64,000 nt of DNA from Papaver somniferum (taxonomy: Eukaryota > Streptophyta > Magnoliopsida > Ranunculales > Papaveraceae): assembly GCF_003573695.1 (NCBI RefSeq), contig NC_039359.1, positions 96,035,275 to 96,099,274 on the forward strand, given 5' to 3'. The notes under the pieces were generated by a model, which was given only the letters and a program-made list of their open reading frames with translations, was not told the DNA's origin and did no database searches. Shown one piece after another: positions 35,325 to 46,668 of the stretch. The number at the start of each line of letters is the position of its first letter. Position 1 is the stretch's first letter. A program made the translations under genes and the position numbers.

Positions 35325-36764
35325 CTGATATATTTGACACCTCGAACCTCATTGGACCAGCATATCGGGTCTGTATATGGTAATCTTGCAACCTGAGTTC
35401 AGTGATAGGTTTCAGTTTCATCTAATCTGAATTATTTGACACCTCGAAACCTCGCTCGGACGAGAACATCGGGTCTATATACGGTAATCTTGCAACCTGA
35501 GTTAAGTGATAGATTGAAGTTTCATCCAATCTGATATATTTGACACCTCGAACCTCGCTCGGACGAGAACATCAGGTCTGTATATGGTAATCTTGTAACC
35601 TGAGTTAAGTGATAGGTTGCAGTATCATCCAATCTGATATATTTGACACCTCGAACCTCGCTCGGAACAGAACATCGGGTCTGTATATGGTAATCTTGCA
35701 ACCTGAGTTAAGTGATAAGTTGCAGTTTCATCCAATTTGATATATTTGACACTTTGAACCTCGCTCGGACCAGAACATCGGGTCTGTATATGGTAATCTT
35801 GCAACCTGAGTTTAGTGATAGGTTGAAGTTTAATCCAATCTGATATATTTTACACTTCGAACCTCGCTCGTACCAGAACATCGGGTCTATATATGGTAAT
35901 TTTGCAACCTGAGTTAAGTGATAGGTTGCAGTTTCATCTAATCTGAATTATTTGACACCTCGAACCTCGCTCGCACGAGAACATCGGGTCTGTATATGGT
36001 AATCTTGCAACCTGAGTTAAGTGATAAGTTGCAGTTTCATCCAATCTGATATATTTGACACCTCGAACCTTATTCGGACCAGCACATCGGGTCTGTATAT
36101 GGTAATCTAGCAACCTGAGTTAAGGGATAAGTTGCAGTTTCATCCAATCTGATATATTTGACACCTCGAACCTCACTCAGACGAGAACATCAGGTCTGTA
36201 TATGGTAATCTTGCAACCTGAGTTCAGTGATAGGTTGCAGTTTCATCTAATCTGAATTATTTGACACCTCGAACCTCGGTCGGACGAGAACATCGGGTAT
36301 ATATATGGTAATCTTGCAACCTGAGTTAAGTGATAGGTTGCAGTTTCATCCAATCTGATATATTTGACACCTTGAACCTCGCTCGGACGAGAACATCAGG
36401 TCTGTATATGGTAATCTTGCAACCTGAGTTAAGTGATAGGTTGCATTTTCATCCAATCTGATATATTTGACACCTCGAACCTCGCTCGGACTAGAACATC
36501 GGGTCTGTATATGGTAATCTTGCAACCTGAGTTAAGTGATAAGTTGCAGTTTCATCCTATCTGATATATTTGACACCTTGAACCTCGCTCGGACCAGAAC
36601 ATCGGGTCTGTATATGGTAATCTTGCAACCTGAGTTTAGTGATAGGTTGAAGTTTCATCCAATCTGATATATTTTACACTTCGAACCTCGCTCGTACCAG
36701 AACATCGGGTCTATATATGGTAATTTTGCAACCTGAGTTAAGTGATAGGTTGCAGTTTCATCTA

Positions 36765-36774
36765 NNNNNNNNNN
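36765..36774. other. Assembly gap (10 N)
   Basis: Ten Ns inside the array. Left flank ends at monomer position 90 and right flank begins at position 65, so ten bases cannot be the true length. Confidence 0.99.
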
Positions 36775-39700
36775 TAAGTGGTGAGTTGCAATTTCATCGA
36801 ATCTGATATATTTGACACGTTGAACCTCGTTCGGACCAGAACATCGGGTCTTTATATAGTAATCTTGCAACCTGAGTTAAGTGATACGTTGCAATTTCAT
36901 CCAATCTGATATATTTGACACCTCGGACCTCTCTCGGACGAGAACATCAGGACTGTATATGGTAATCTTGCAACCTAAGTTCAGTGATAGGTTGGTGTTT
37001 CATCCAATCTGAATTATTTGACACCTCGAACCTCGCTCGGACTAGAACATCAGGTCTGTATATGGTAGTCTTGCAACCTGAGTTAAGTCATAGGTTGCAA
37101 TTTTATCCTATCTGATATATTTGACACCTCGAACCTCGCTCGGACCAGAACATCGTGTCTGTATATGGTAATCTTGCAACCTGAGTTCAGTGATAGGTTG
37201 CAGTTTCATCCAATCTGAATTATTTGACACCTCGAACCTCGCTCGGACGAGAACGTTGGGTCTATATATGGAAATATTGTAACCTGAGTTAGGTGATAGG
37301 TGGCAGTTTCATCCTATCTGATATATTTGACACCTCGAACCTCGCTCGGACCAGAACATCGGGTCTGTATATGGTAATGTTGCAACCTGAGTTAAGTGAT
37401 AGGTTGCGATTTCATCCAATCTGAATTATTTGACACCCCGAACCTCGCTCGGACGAGAACATCGGGTCTGTATATGGTAATCTTGCAACCTGAGTTAAGT
37501 GATAAGTTGCAGTTTCATCCAATCTGATATATTTGACACCTTGAACCTCGCTCGGACCAGAACATCGGGTCTGTATATGGTAATCTTGCAACCTGAGTTT
37601 AGTGATAGGTTGAAGTTTCATCCAATCTGATATATTTTACACTTCGAACCTCGCTCGTACCAGAACATCGGGTCTATATATGGTAATTTTGCAACCTGAG
37701 TTAAGTGATAGGTTGCAGTTTCATCTAATCTGAATTATTTGACACCTCGAACCTCGCTCGCACGAGAACATCGGGTCTGTATATGGTAATCTTGCAACCT
37801 GAGTTAAGTGATAAGTTGCAGTTTCATCCAATCTGATATATTTGACACCTCGAACCTCACTCGGACCAGCACATCGGGTCTGTATATGGTAATCTTGCAA
37901 CCTGAGTTAAGTGATAGGTTGCAGTTTCATCCAATCTAATATATTTGACACCTCGGACATCGCTCGGACTAGAACATCGGGTCTTTTAAGGTAATCTTGT
38001 AACCTGAGTTAAGTGGTGAGTTGCAGTTTCATCGAATCTGATATATTTGACACCTCGAACCTCGTTCGGACCAGAACATCGGGTCTTTATATAGTAATCT
38101 TGCAACCTGAGTTAAGTGATAGGTTGCAATTTCATCCAATCTGATATATTTGACACCTCGGACCTCGCTCGGACGAGGACATCAGGACTGTATATGGTAA
38201 TTCTGCAACCTGAGTTCAGTGATAGGTTGGAGTTTCATCCAATCTGAATTATTTGACACCTCGAACCTCTCTCGGACTAGAACATCAGGTATGTATATGG
38301 TAGTCTTGCAACCTGAGTTAAGTGATAGGTTGCAATTTTATCCAATCTGATATATTTGACACCTCGAACCTTGCTCGAAACAGAACATCGTGTCTGTATA
38401 TGGTAATCTTGCAACCTGAGTTCAGTGATAGGTTGCAGTTTCATCCAATCTGAATTATTTGACACCTCGAACCTCGCTCGGACGAGAACATCGGGTCTGT
38501 ATATGGAAATATTGCAACCTGAGTTAGGTGATAGGTGGCAGTTTCATCCTATCTGATATATTTGACACCTCGAACCTCGCTCGGACTAAAACATCAGGTC
38601 TGTATATAGTAATCTTGCAACCTGAGTTAAGTGATAGGTTGCAATTTCATCTAATCTGAATTATTTGACCCCTTGAATCTCGCTCGGACGAGAACATCGG
38701 GTCTGTATATGGTAATCTTGCAACCTGAGTTAAGTGATAGGTTGCAGTTTCATCCAATCTGATATATTTGACACCTCGAACCTCGCTCGGACGAGAACAT
38801 CAGGTCTGTATATGGTAATCTTGCAACCTGAGTTAAGTGATAGGTTGCAGTTTCATCCAATCTGATATATTTGACACCTCGAACCTCGCTCGGACTAGAT
38901 CATCGGGTCTGTATATGGTAATCTTGCAACCTGAGTTAAGTGATAAGTTGAAGTTTCATCCAATCTGATATATTTGACACCTTGAACCTCGCTCGGACCA
39001 GAACATCGGGTCTGTATATGGTAATCTTGCAACTTGAGTTTAGTGATAGGTTGAAGTTTCATCCAATGTGATATATTTTACACTTCGAACCTCGCTCGTA
39101 CCAGAACATCGGGTCTATATATGGTAATTTTGCAACCTGAGTTAAGTGATAGGTTGCAGTTTCATCTAATCTGAATTATTTGACACCTCGAACCTCGCTC
39201 GCACGAGAACATCGGGTTTGTATATGGTAATCTTGCAACCTGAGTTAAGTGATAAGTTGCAGTTTCATCCAATCTGATATATTTGACACCTCGAACCTCA
39301 CTCGGACCAGCACATCGGGTCTGTATATGGTAATCTTGCAACCTGAGTTAAGTGATAGGTTGCAGTTTCATCCAATCTAATATATTTGACACCTCGGACA
39401 TCGCTCGGACGAGAACATCGGGTCTGTATAAGGTAATCTTGTAACCTGAGTTAAGTGGTGAGTTGCAGTTTCATCGAATCTGATATATTTGACACCTCGA
39501 ACCTCGTTCGGACCAGAACATCGGGTCTTTATATAGTAATCTTGCAACCTGAGTTAAGTGATAGGTTGCAATTTCATCCAATCTGATATATTTGACACCT
39601 CGGACCTCTCTCGGACGAGAACATCAGGACTGTATATGGTAATCTTGCAACCTGAGTTCAGTGATAGGTTGGAGTTTCATCCAATCTGAATTATTTGACA

Positions 39701-39799
39701 CCTCGAAGCTCGCTCAGATCAGAACATCGGGTATTTATATGGTAATCTAGCAACCTGAGTTAAGTGATAGGTTGCAGTTTTATCCAATCTGATATATTT

Positions 39800-39804
39800 G
39801 ACAC
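39800..39804. repeat. Target-site duplication 'gacac' (left)
   Basis: The five bases before the solo LTR equal the five after it (42,186-42,190). In an uninterrupted monomer 'gacac' is followed directly by 'ctcgaacctc', as it is after the right copy. Confidence 0.95.
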
Positions 39805-40301
39805 TGGTAGGCTTCTAAAAGGTCCTAAAAATTATCCCCGGCCAAAAACTTGGTGGGCCCGGAGATATGTATAAAATTAAGCGCAATAAAAACGGGGGCC
39901 TACAGTAATACCGCAAGTGCACGGTCGTCGGTTGTAGCTCGTGCAAATACGGGTCGATCCACAGAGATCGGGTGTGTTTTGGAGTTTCTAGCTATTTTGG
40001 GTTCTAAATTTGCTAATGGGCTTTGAATACCAAATGGGTCTTGAATATCAATGGGCTTTGAATACCCTTTGGAACTGTTGGGCTTGGAATTGAACTTGGG
40101 TTCAATGGAGTGAACTGAGCCTTGGGCTCAGAAATGTGGACTATGGGCTTTAGGTCTTAAACCTTGTTTTGGTCTTCTGGTGAGCCCAAGTTGTGCTCTG
40201 GGCTTTTGGTTTAAGCCCACAGTTGAATGGTTTGGACTTTGGTTTGAGCTGGGCCTGTGGTCTTTCAACTGAACTGTGGTCTTAGCTGAGCCAAGCTCAG
40301 T

Positions 40302-40378
40302 TGCAGCAGCAGCAGGGAAAAGGCAGCAGCAGTGGAGCAGCAGCAACAGCAAGGGAAGCAAACAGCAGCAGCAACAGG
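40302..40378. repeat. CAG/CAA-rich simple repeat in the solo LTR
   Basis: Interrupted runs of cag and caa triplets, including 'gcagcagcagcaggg' and 'cagcagcagcaaca'. On the minus strand they create artificial Leu/Cys-rich ORFs. Confidence 0.85.
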
Positions 40379-40580
40379 GTTGCGGCAAGCCAAGGGAAGT
40401 AAACAGGGCAAAACAAGGCAATGAAGAAAATTAAACAAAACAATGACTAAACAGCAAAGAACTAAACAACAACAATCAGAGAAAAGTGCAAGTGAACCAA
40501 GGCCTAAGCCAAGGGCAGGGGAGATGGTGAAACTGAAATGGTGACAATGCAATGCCAAGGGAAGAATACAGGCATACAAA

Positions 40581-40735
40581 TAGAATGGGAAGAGAATTAG
40601 CTTGCTATGAGCACTAATTTCTCCCAATGCTCAATCAACACAATGCATCCTAAGCATACAAAAATGGAATGGCAAGATAATCAGCTTGCTATGAGCACTG
40701 ATTTCTTCCATTACTCAATCAATTCAGTGCTTCAA
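40581..40735. repeat. Tandem duplication of about 87 bp inside the LTR
   Basis: 'agcttgctatgagcact' with 'tttct..ca.t.ctcaatcaa' and 'caatgc/cagtgc' following occurs at about 40,598 and about 40,686. A second set of short repeats, 'ggaacaaacatcaca' and near forms, lies at 40,787-40,925. Confidence 0.7.
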
Positions 40736-41109
40736 AGGCTTCTAGCCTAGCATTCCACTAAACTAACAGTGAATTAAGACAACAGGAACAAACATCACAA
40801 GAACATGAAACAACTGAAATTAAACCTTAACAGACATCACAAGGAACAAACATCACAACTGAAATTAAACCTTAACAGAACAAACATTACAACTGAAATG
40901 AAGGAACAAACATCACAAGGAACAAAACAGGATATGAAAATAACTGAAATTGAAAATTAACATAAAATTGAACTAAAAAACAACATTAACAGAACATGAA
41001 AAGTGCATGAAACAGCACAAAACTGAAGAGAAAAAAACACATTAAAAGGACATGAAAGTCCTGGACGCCGGCTAATCCAAGCATAGTCTTTACATCACAC
41101 CCACAAGGC

Positions 41110-41119
41110 TATTTATAGT
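41110..41119 (-). promoter_or_regulatory. TATA box of the solo LTR (U3 promoter)
   Basis: Plus 'ctatttatag' reads CTATAAATAG on the minus strand, in line with the element's polarity. Transcription would be expected to start about 30 bases further along the minus strand, near 41,080, dividing the LTR into U3 (42,185 to about 41,080) and R-U5 (to 39,805). Confidence 0.55.
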
Positions 41120-44100
41120 CCACAACACAATTAGGGTTCTACCAAAAACAATTCCCAAATTAAAAACAGTAGACTAGGGTTTGATTTCTTTACCTAATTT
41201 GATGTAGCAACATCAAATTGAACTCGACCCATTCTTCTATTTGTCCTCCTCTACCTCTCCATGCCTTCAATTTCACTCTAGCTTCACCTAATTCTCTACC
41301 ATGTCTATCAATGCTTTTTCTCTATTTTCAAAACCCTAGACTAGGGGAAAACAGTGAAAAGAAGTGAGAGGCATGTTAGAGTGATAGGGGTTTCAATGTT
41401 GAGCAGGTGGGGAGTTGGTGGTAGCGGACATGGAGGTACGGCGGTGGTGGCAGTGGAGTTGGTTCTGCAAACAGGGAGGTGATGGTGAAGGTGATGGTGA
41501 GGGTCGACTGTTTTGGGAAGAAGGGGGGTGTTTGGTTAGCTGGTATAGGGTTCGGGTGTTCCAGTGTGTGGCGGCTTCATCAAATTGGATGAACAGCGAG
41601 GATGAGCCGTGGGATGTGGAGCTGGTAGGTAGATCGGACGGTGATGCGGCGGCAAGCGAGGAGCGACCGTCGGATGAAGTGATATAACGAAACGAACGGT
41701 GCTAGATTAGGTTAGGTGCTGTAGTGTAAGGCGGAGATATCAAACTTTGATGAACAGCAAGGGACCAACCGTTGGATTCAACTACCATCTAATCTGAAGG
41801 CTTGGAATTTCAGCGCTGTGGTGCTTGGCAGAGACTTCAGATTTTGATGCTCTATGAAGGAGCGACCATTGGATGCTTCTGAGAACTGATCTGATGGCTG
41901 AGAACGGAGGCGTTTTTGTGTGTAGAAAATGAGGTTGTGCGCACCATTCTTCGCGGCTTCCTTGCGTGATTTCTCCCGGCTTTTCACTACTTTTCTGCTC
42001 TTTTTGCTCCGCGACTCATCCGAACTTTATTTATTACCTAAAAATGCAAAATTAATTAATAAAAATATTTATTCTTGAAAACAATGAAAATACAGAATAT
42101 GGGATAAAATGTAGAATTAATGCATAAAAGATGAGTTAAATGCCAACAAAAAGGGATAAATATATACAATATTTGGCACTCATCAGACACCTCGAACCTC
42201 GCTCGGACTAGAACATCGGGTCTTTATATAGTAATCTTGCAACCTGAGTTAAGTGATAGGTTGCAGTTTCATCCAATCTGATATATTTGACACCTCAGAC
42301 CTCGCTCGGACGAGAACATCAGGTCTCTATATGGTAATCTTGCAACTCGAGTTCAGTGATAGGTTGGTGTTTCATCCAATCTGAATTATTTGACACCTCG
42401 AACCTCGCTCGGACCAGAAAATCAGGTTTGTATATTGTAATCTTGCAACCTGAGTTAAGTGATAGGTTGCAGTTTCATCCAATCTGATATATTTGACACC
42501 TCGGACCTCGCTCAGACGAGAACATCAGGTCTGTATATGGTAATCTTGCAACCTGAGTTCAGTGATAGGTTGCAGTTTCATCTAATCTGAATTATTTGAC
42601 ACCTCGAACCTCGCTCGGACGAGAACATCGGGTCTATATATGGTAATCTTGGAACCTGAGTTAAGTGATAGGTTGCAGTTTCATCCAATCTGATATATTT
42701 GACACCTCGAACCTCGCTCGGACGAGAACATCAGGTCTGTATATGGTAATATTGCAACCTGAGTTAAGTGATAGGTTGCAGTTTCATCCAATCTGATATA
42801 TTTGACACCTCGAACCTCGCTCGTACCAGAACATCGGGTCTATATATGGTAATTTTGCAACCTGAGTTAAGTGATAGGTTGCAGTTTCATCTAATCTGAA
42901 TTATTTGACACCTCGAACCTCGCTCGCACGAGAACATCGGGTCTGTATATGGTAATCTTGCAACCTGATTTTAGTGATAAGTTGCAGTTTCATCCAATAT
43001 GATATATTTTACACCTCTAACCTCACTCGGACCAGCACATCAGGTCTGTATATGGTAATCTTGCAACCTGAGTTAAGTGATAGGTTGCAGTTTCATCCAA
43101 TCTAATATATTTGACACCTCGGACATCGCTCGGACGAGAACATCGGGTCTGTATAAGGTAATCTTGTAACCTGAGTTAAGTGGTGAATTGCAGTTTCATT
43201 GAATCTGATATATTTGACACCTCGAACCTCGTTCGGACCAGAACATCGGGTCTTTATATAGTAATCTTGCAACCTGAGTTAAGTGATAGGTTGCAATTTC
43301 ATCCAATCTGATATATTTGACACCTCGGACCTCTCTCGGACGAGAACATCAGGACTGTATATGGTAATCTTGCAACCTGAGTTCAGTGATAGGTTGGAGT
43401 TTCATCCAATCTGAATTATTTGACACCTCGAATCTCGCTCGGACTAGAACATCAGTTCCGTATATGGTAGTCTTGTAACCTGAGTTAAGTGATAGGTTGC
43501 AATTTTATCCAATCTGATATATTTGACACCTCGAACCTCGCTCGGACCAGAACATCGTGTCTGTATATGGTAATCTTGCAACCTGAGTTCAGTGATAGGT
43601 TGCAGTTTCATCCAATCTGAGTTATTTGACACCTCGAACCTTGCTCGGACGAGAACATCGGGTCTGTATATGGAAATACTGCAACCTGAGTTAGGTGATA
43701 GGTGGCAGTTTCATCCTATCTGATATATTTAACACCTCGAACCTCGCTCGGACCAGAACATCGGGTCTGTATATCGTAATCTTGCAACCTGAGTTAAGTG
43801 ATAGGTTGCAATTTCATCCAATCTGAATTATTTGACACCTCGAACCTCGCTCGGACGAGAACATCGGGTCTGTATATGGTAATCTTGCAACCTGAGTTAA
43901 GTGATAGGTTGCAGTTTCATCCAATCTGATATATTTGACACCTCGAACCTCGCTCGGACGAGAACATCGTATCTTTATATGGTAATATTGCAACCTGAGT
44001 TAAGTGATAGGTTGCAGTTTCATCCAATCTGATATATTTGACACCTCGAACCTCGCTCGGACTAGAACATCAGGTCTATATATGGTAATATTTAAACCTG

Positions 44101-46430
44101 AGTTAAGTGATAGGTTGCATTTTTATCCAATCTGATATATTTGACACCTCGAACCTCGCTCGGACGAGAAAACCGTGTCTATATATGGTAATCTTTCAAC
44201 CTGAGTTCAGTGATAGGTTTCAGTTTCATCTAATCTGAATTATTTGACACCTCGAACCTCGCTCGCACGAGAACATCGGGTCTGTATATGGTAATCTTGC
44301 AACCTGAGTTAAGTGATAAGTTGCAGTTTCATCCAATCTGATATATTTGACACCTCGAGCCTCACTCGGACCAGCACATCGGGTCTGTATATGGTAATCT
44401 TGCAACCTGAGTTAAGTGATAGGTTGCAGTTTTATCCAATCTAATATATTTGACACCTCGGACATCGCTCGGACGAGAACATCGGGTCTGTATAAGGTAA
44501 TCTTGTAACCTGAGTTAAGTGGTGAGTTGCAATTTCATCGAATCTGATATATTTGACACCTCGAACCTCGTTCGGAACAGAACATCGGGTCTTTATATAG
44601 TAATCTTGCAACCTGAGTTAAGTGATACGTTGCAATTTCATCCAATCTGATATATTTGACACCTCGGACCTCTCTCGGACGAGAACATCAGGACTGTATA
44701 TGGTAATCTTGCAACCTGAGTTCAGTGATAGGTTGGAGTTTCATCCAATCTGAATTATTTGACACCTCGAACCTCGCTCGGACGAGAACATCGGGTCTGT
44801 ATATGGTAATCTTGCAACCTGAGTTAAGTGATAGGTTGAATTTTTATCCAATCTGATATATTTGACACCTCGAACCTCGTTCGGACCATAACATCGTATC
44901 TTTATATGGTAATCTTGCAACCTGAGTTCAGTGATAGGTTGCCGTTTCATCCAATCTGAATTATTTGACACCTCGAACCTCGCTTGGACGAGAACATCGG
45001 GTCTATATATGGAAATATTGCAACTTGAGTTAAGTGATAGGTGGCAGTTTCATCCTATCTAAAATATTTGACACCTCGAACCTCGCTCGGATCAGAACTT
45101 CGGGTATGTATATGGTAATCTTGCAACCTGAGTTCAGTGATAGGTTGCAATTTCATCCAATCTGAATTATTTGACACCCAGAACCTCGCTCGGACGAGAA
45201 CATCGGGTCTGTATATGGTAATCTTGCAACCTGAATTAAGTGATAGGTTGCAGTTTCATCCAATCTGATATATTTGACACCTCGAACCTCGCTCGGACGA
45301 GAACATCTGGTCTGTATATGGTAATCTTGCAACCTGAGTTAAGTGATAGATTGCAGTTTCATCCAATCTGATATATTTGACACCTCGAACCTCGCTAGGA
45401 CTAGAACATCGGGTCTATATATGGTAATATTGCAACCTGAGTTAAGTGATAGGTTGCAGTTTTATCCAATCTGATAGATTTGACACCTCGAACCTCGCTC
45501 GGACGAGAAAACCGTGTCTATATATGGTAATCTTGCAACCTGAGTTCAGTGATAGGTTGCAGTTTCATCTAATATGAATTATTTGACACCTCGAACCTCG
45601 CTCGCACGAGAACATCGGGTCTGTATATGGTAATCTTGCAACCTAAGTTAAGTGATAAGTTGCAGTTTCATCCAATCTGATATATTTGACACCTCGGACC
45701 AGCACATCGGGTCTGTATATGGTAATCTTGGAACCTGAGTTAAGTGATAGGTTGCAGTTTCATCCAATCTAATATATTTGACACCTCGGACATCGCTCGG
45801 ACGAGAATATCGGGTTTGTATAAGGTAATCTTGTAATCTCAGTTAAGTGGTGAGTTGCAGTTTCATCGAATCTGATATATTTGACACCTCGAACCTCGTT
45901 CGGACCAGAAAATCGGGTCTTTATATAGTAATCTTCCAACCTGAGTTAAGTGATAGGTTGCAATTTCATCCAATCTGATATATTTGACACCTAGGACCTC
46001 TCTCGGACGAGAACATCAGGACTGTATATGGTAATCTTGTAACCTGAGTTCAGTGATAGGTTGGAGTTTCATCCAATCTGAATTATTTGACACCTCGAAC
46101 CTCGCTCGGACTAGAACATCAGGTCTGTATATGGTAGTCTTGCAACCTGAGTTAAGTGATAAGTTGCAATTTTATCCAATCTGATATATTTGACACCTCG
46201 AACCTCGCTCGGACCAGAACATCGTGTCTGTATATGGTAATGTTGCAACCTGAGTTCAGTGATAGGTTGCAGTTTCATCCAATCTGAATTATTTGACACC
46301 TCGAACCTCGCTCGGACGAGAACATCGGGTCTGTATATGGAAATATTGCAACCTGAGTTAGGTGATAGGTGGCAGTTTCATCCTATCTGATATATTTGAC
46401 ACCTCGAACCTCGCTCGGACCAGAACATCG

Positions 46431-46668
46431 NNNNNNNNNNNNNNNNNNNNNNNNNNNNNNNNNNNNNNNNNNNNNNNNNNNNNNNNNNNNNNNNNNNNNN
46501 NNNNNNNNNNNNNNNNNNNNNNNNNNNNNNNNNNNNNNNNNNNNNNNNNNNNNNNNNNNNNNNNNNNNNNNNNNNNNNNNNNNNNNNNNNNNNNNNNNNN
46601 NNNNNNNNNNNNNNNNNNNNNNNNNNNNNNNNNNNNNNNNNNNNNNNNNNNNNNNNNNNNNNNNNNNN
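46431..46668. other. Assembly gap (238 N)
   Basis: The flanks stand at monomer positions 33 and 69; two to three monomers in phase would need 241 bases. The gap length is thus close to an in-phase estimate. Confidence 0.99.

Larger units (their letters stand above)
18972..39804 (+). repeat. 103-bp satellite array, block 2 (about 200 monomers)
   Basis: Continuous 103-bp monomers, re-entering in mid-unit at 'attatttgacatcttgaacc'. The block divides by monomer variants. 19.0-23.9 kb has mixed variants. 23.9-26.1 kb is a 9-mer HOR. 26.6-29.0 kb is a 15-mer repeat. From 29.2 kb an ordered cassette marked by 'tataaggtaatcttgtaacc' recurs. It includes a low-quality stretch (32,983-35,324) and a 10-N gap (36,765-36,774). 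It ends in phase at the solo LTR. No other gene or element is visible inside. Confidence 0.97.
39805..42185 (-). mobile_element. Solo LTR, 2381 bp, inserted in the satellite
   Basis: On the minus strand the insert begins TGATGAGTGCC and ends AAGCCTACCA, the TG...CA ends of LTRs, and it is flanked by a 5-bp duplication (gacac). Satellite phase continues exactly after removing 2381+5 bp: marker monomers at 39,427 and 43,152 are then 13 x 103 bp apart. No gag, pol, primer-binding site or second LTR is present, so it is a solo LTR left by LTR-LTR recombination. A minus-strand TATA box near 41,110 fits U3 promoter polarity. The start sequence and U5 region resemble plant Ty3/gypsy LTRs, but the lineage is not proven. 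A related LTR end lies at 1-127. Plus-strand ORF 41,415-41,687 is antisense to the LTR and unlikely to be a gene. Confidence 0.9.

Noticed and set aside
40128..40627. Leu/Cys-rich minus-strand ORFs in the solo LTR
   Set aside because: They are produced by CAG/CAA triplet runs and overlapping frames; no real protein is supported.
41415..41687. 90-codon plus-strand ORF (Trp- and Gly-rich) in the solo LTR
   Set aside because: It is antisense to the LTR, low complexity, without a recognisable domain, and lies in U3 sequence.
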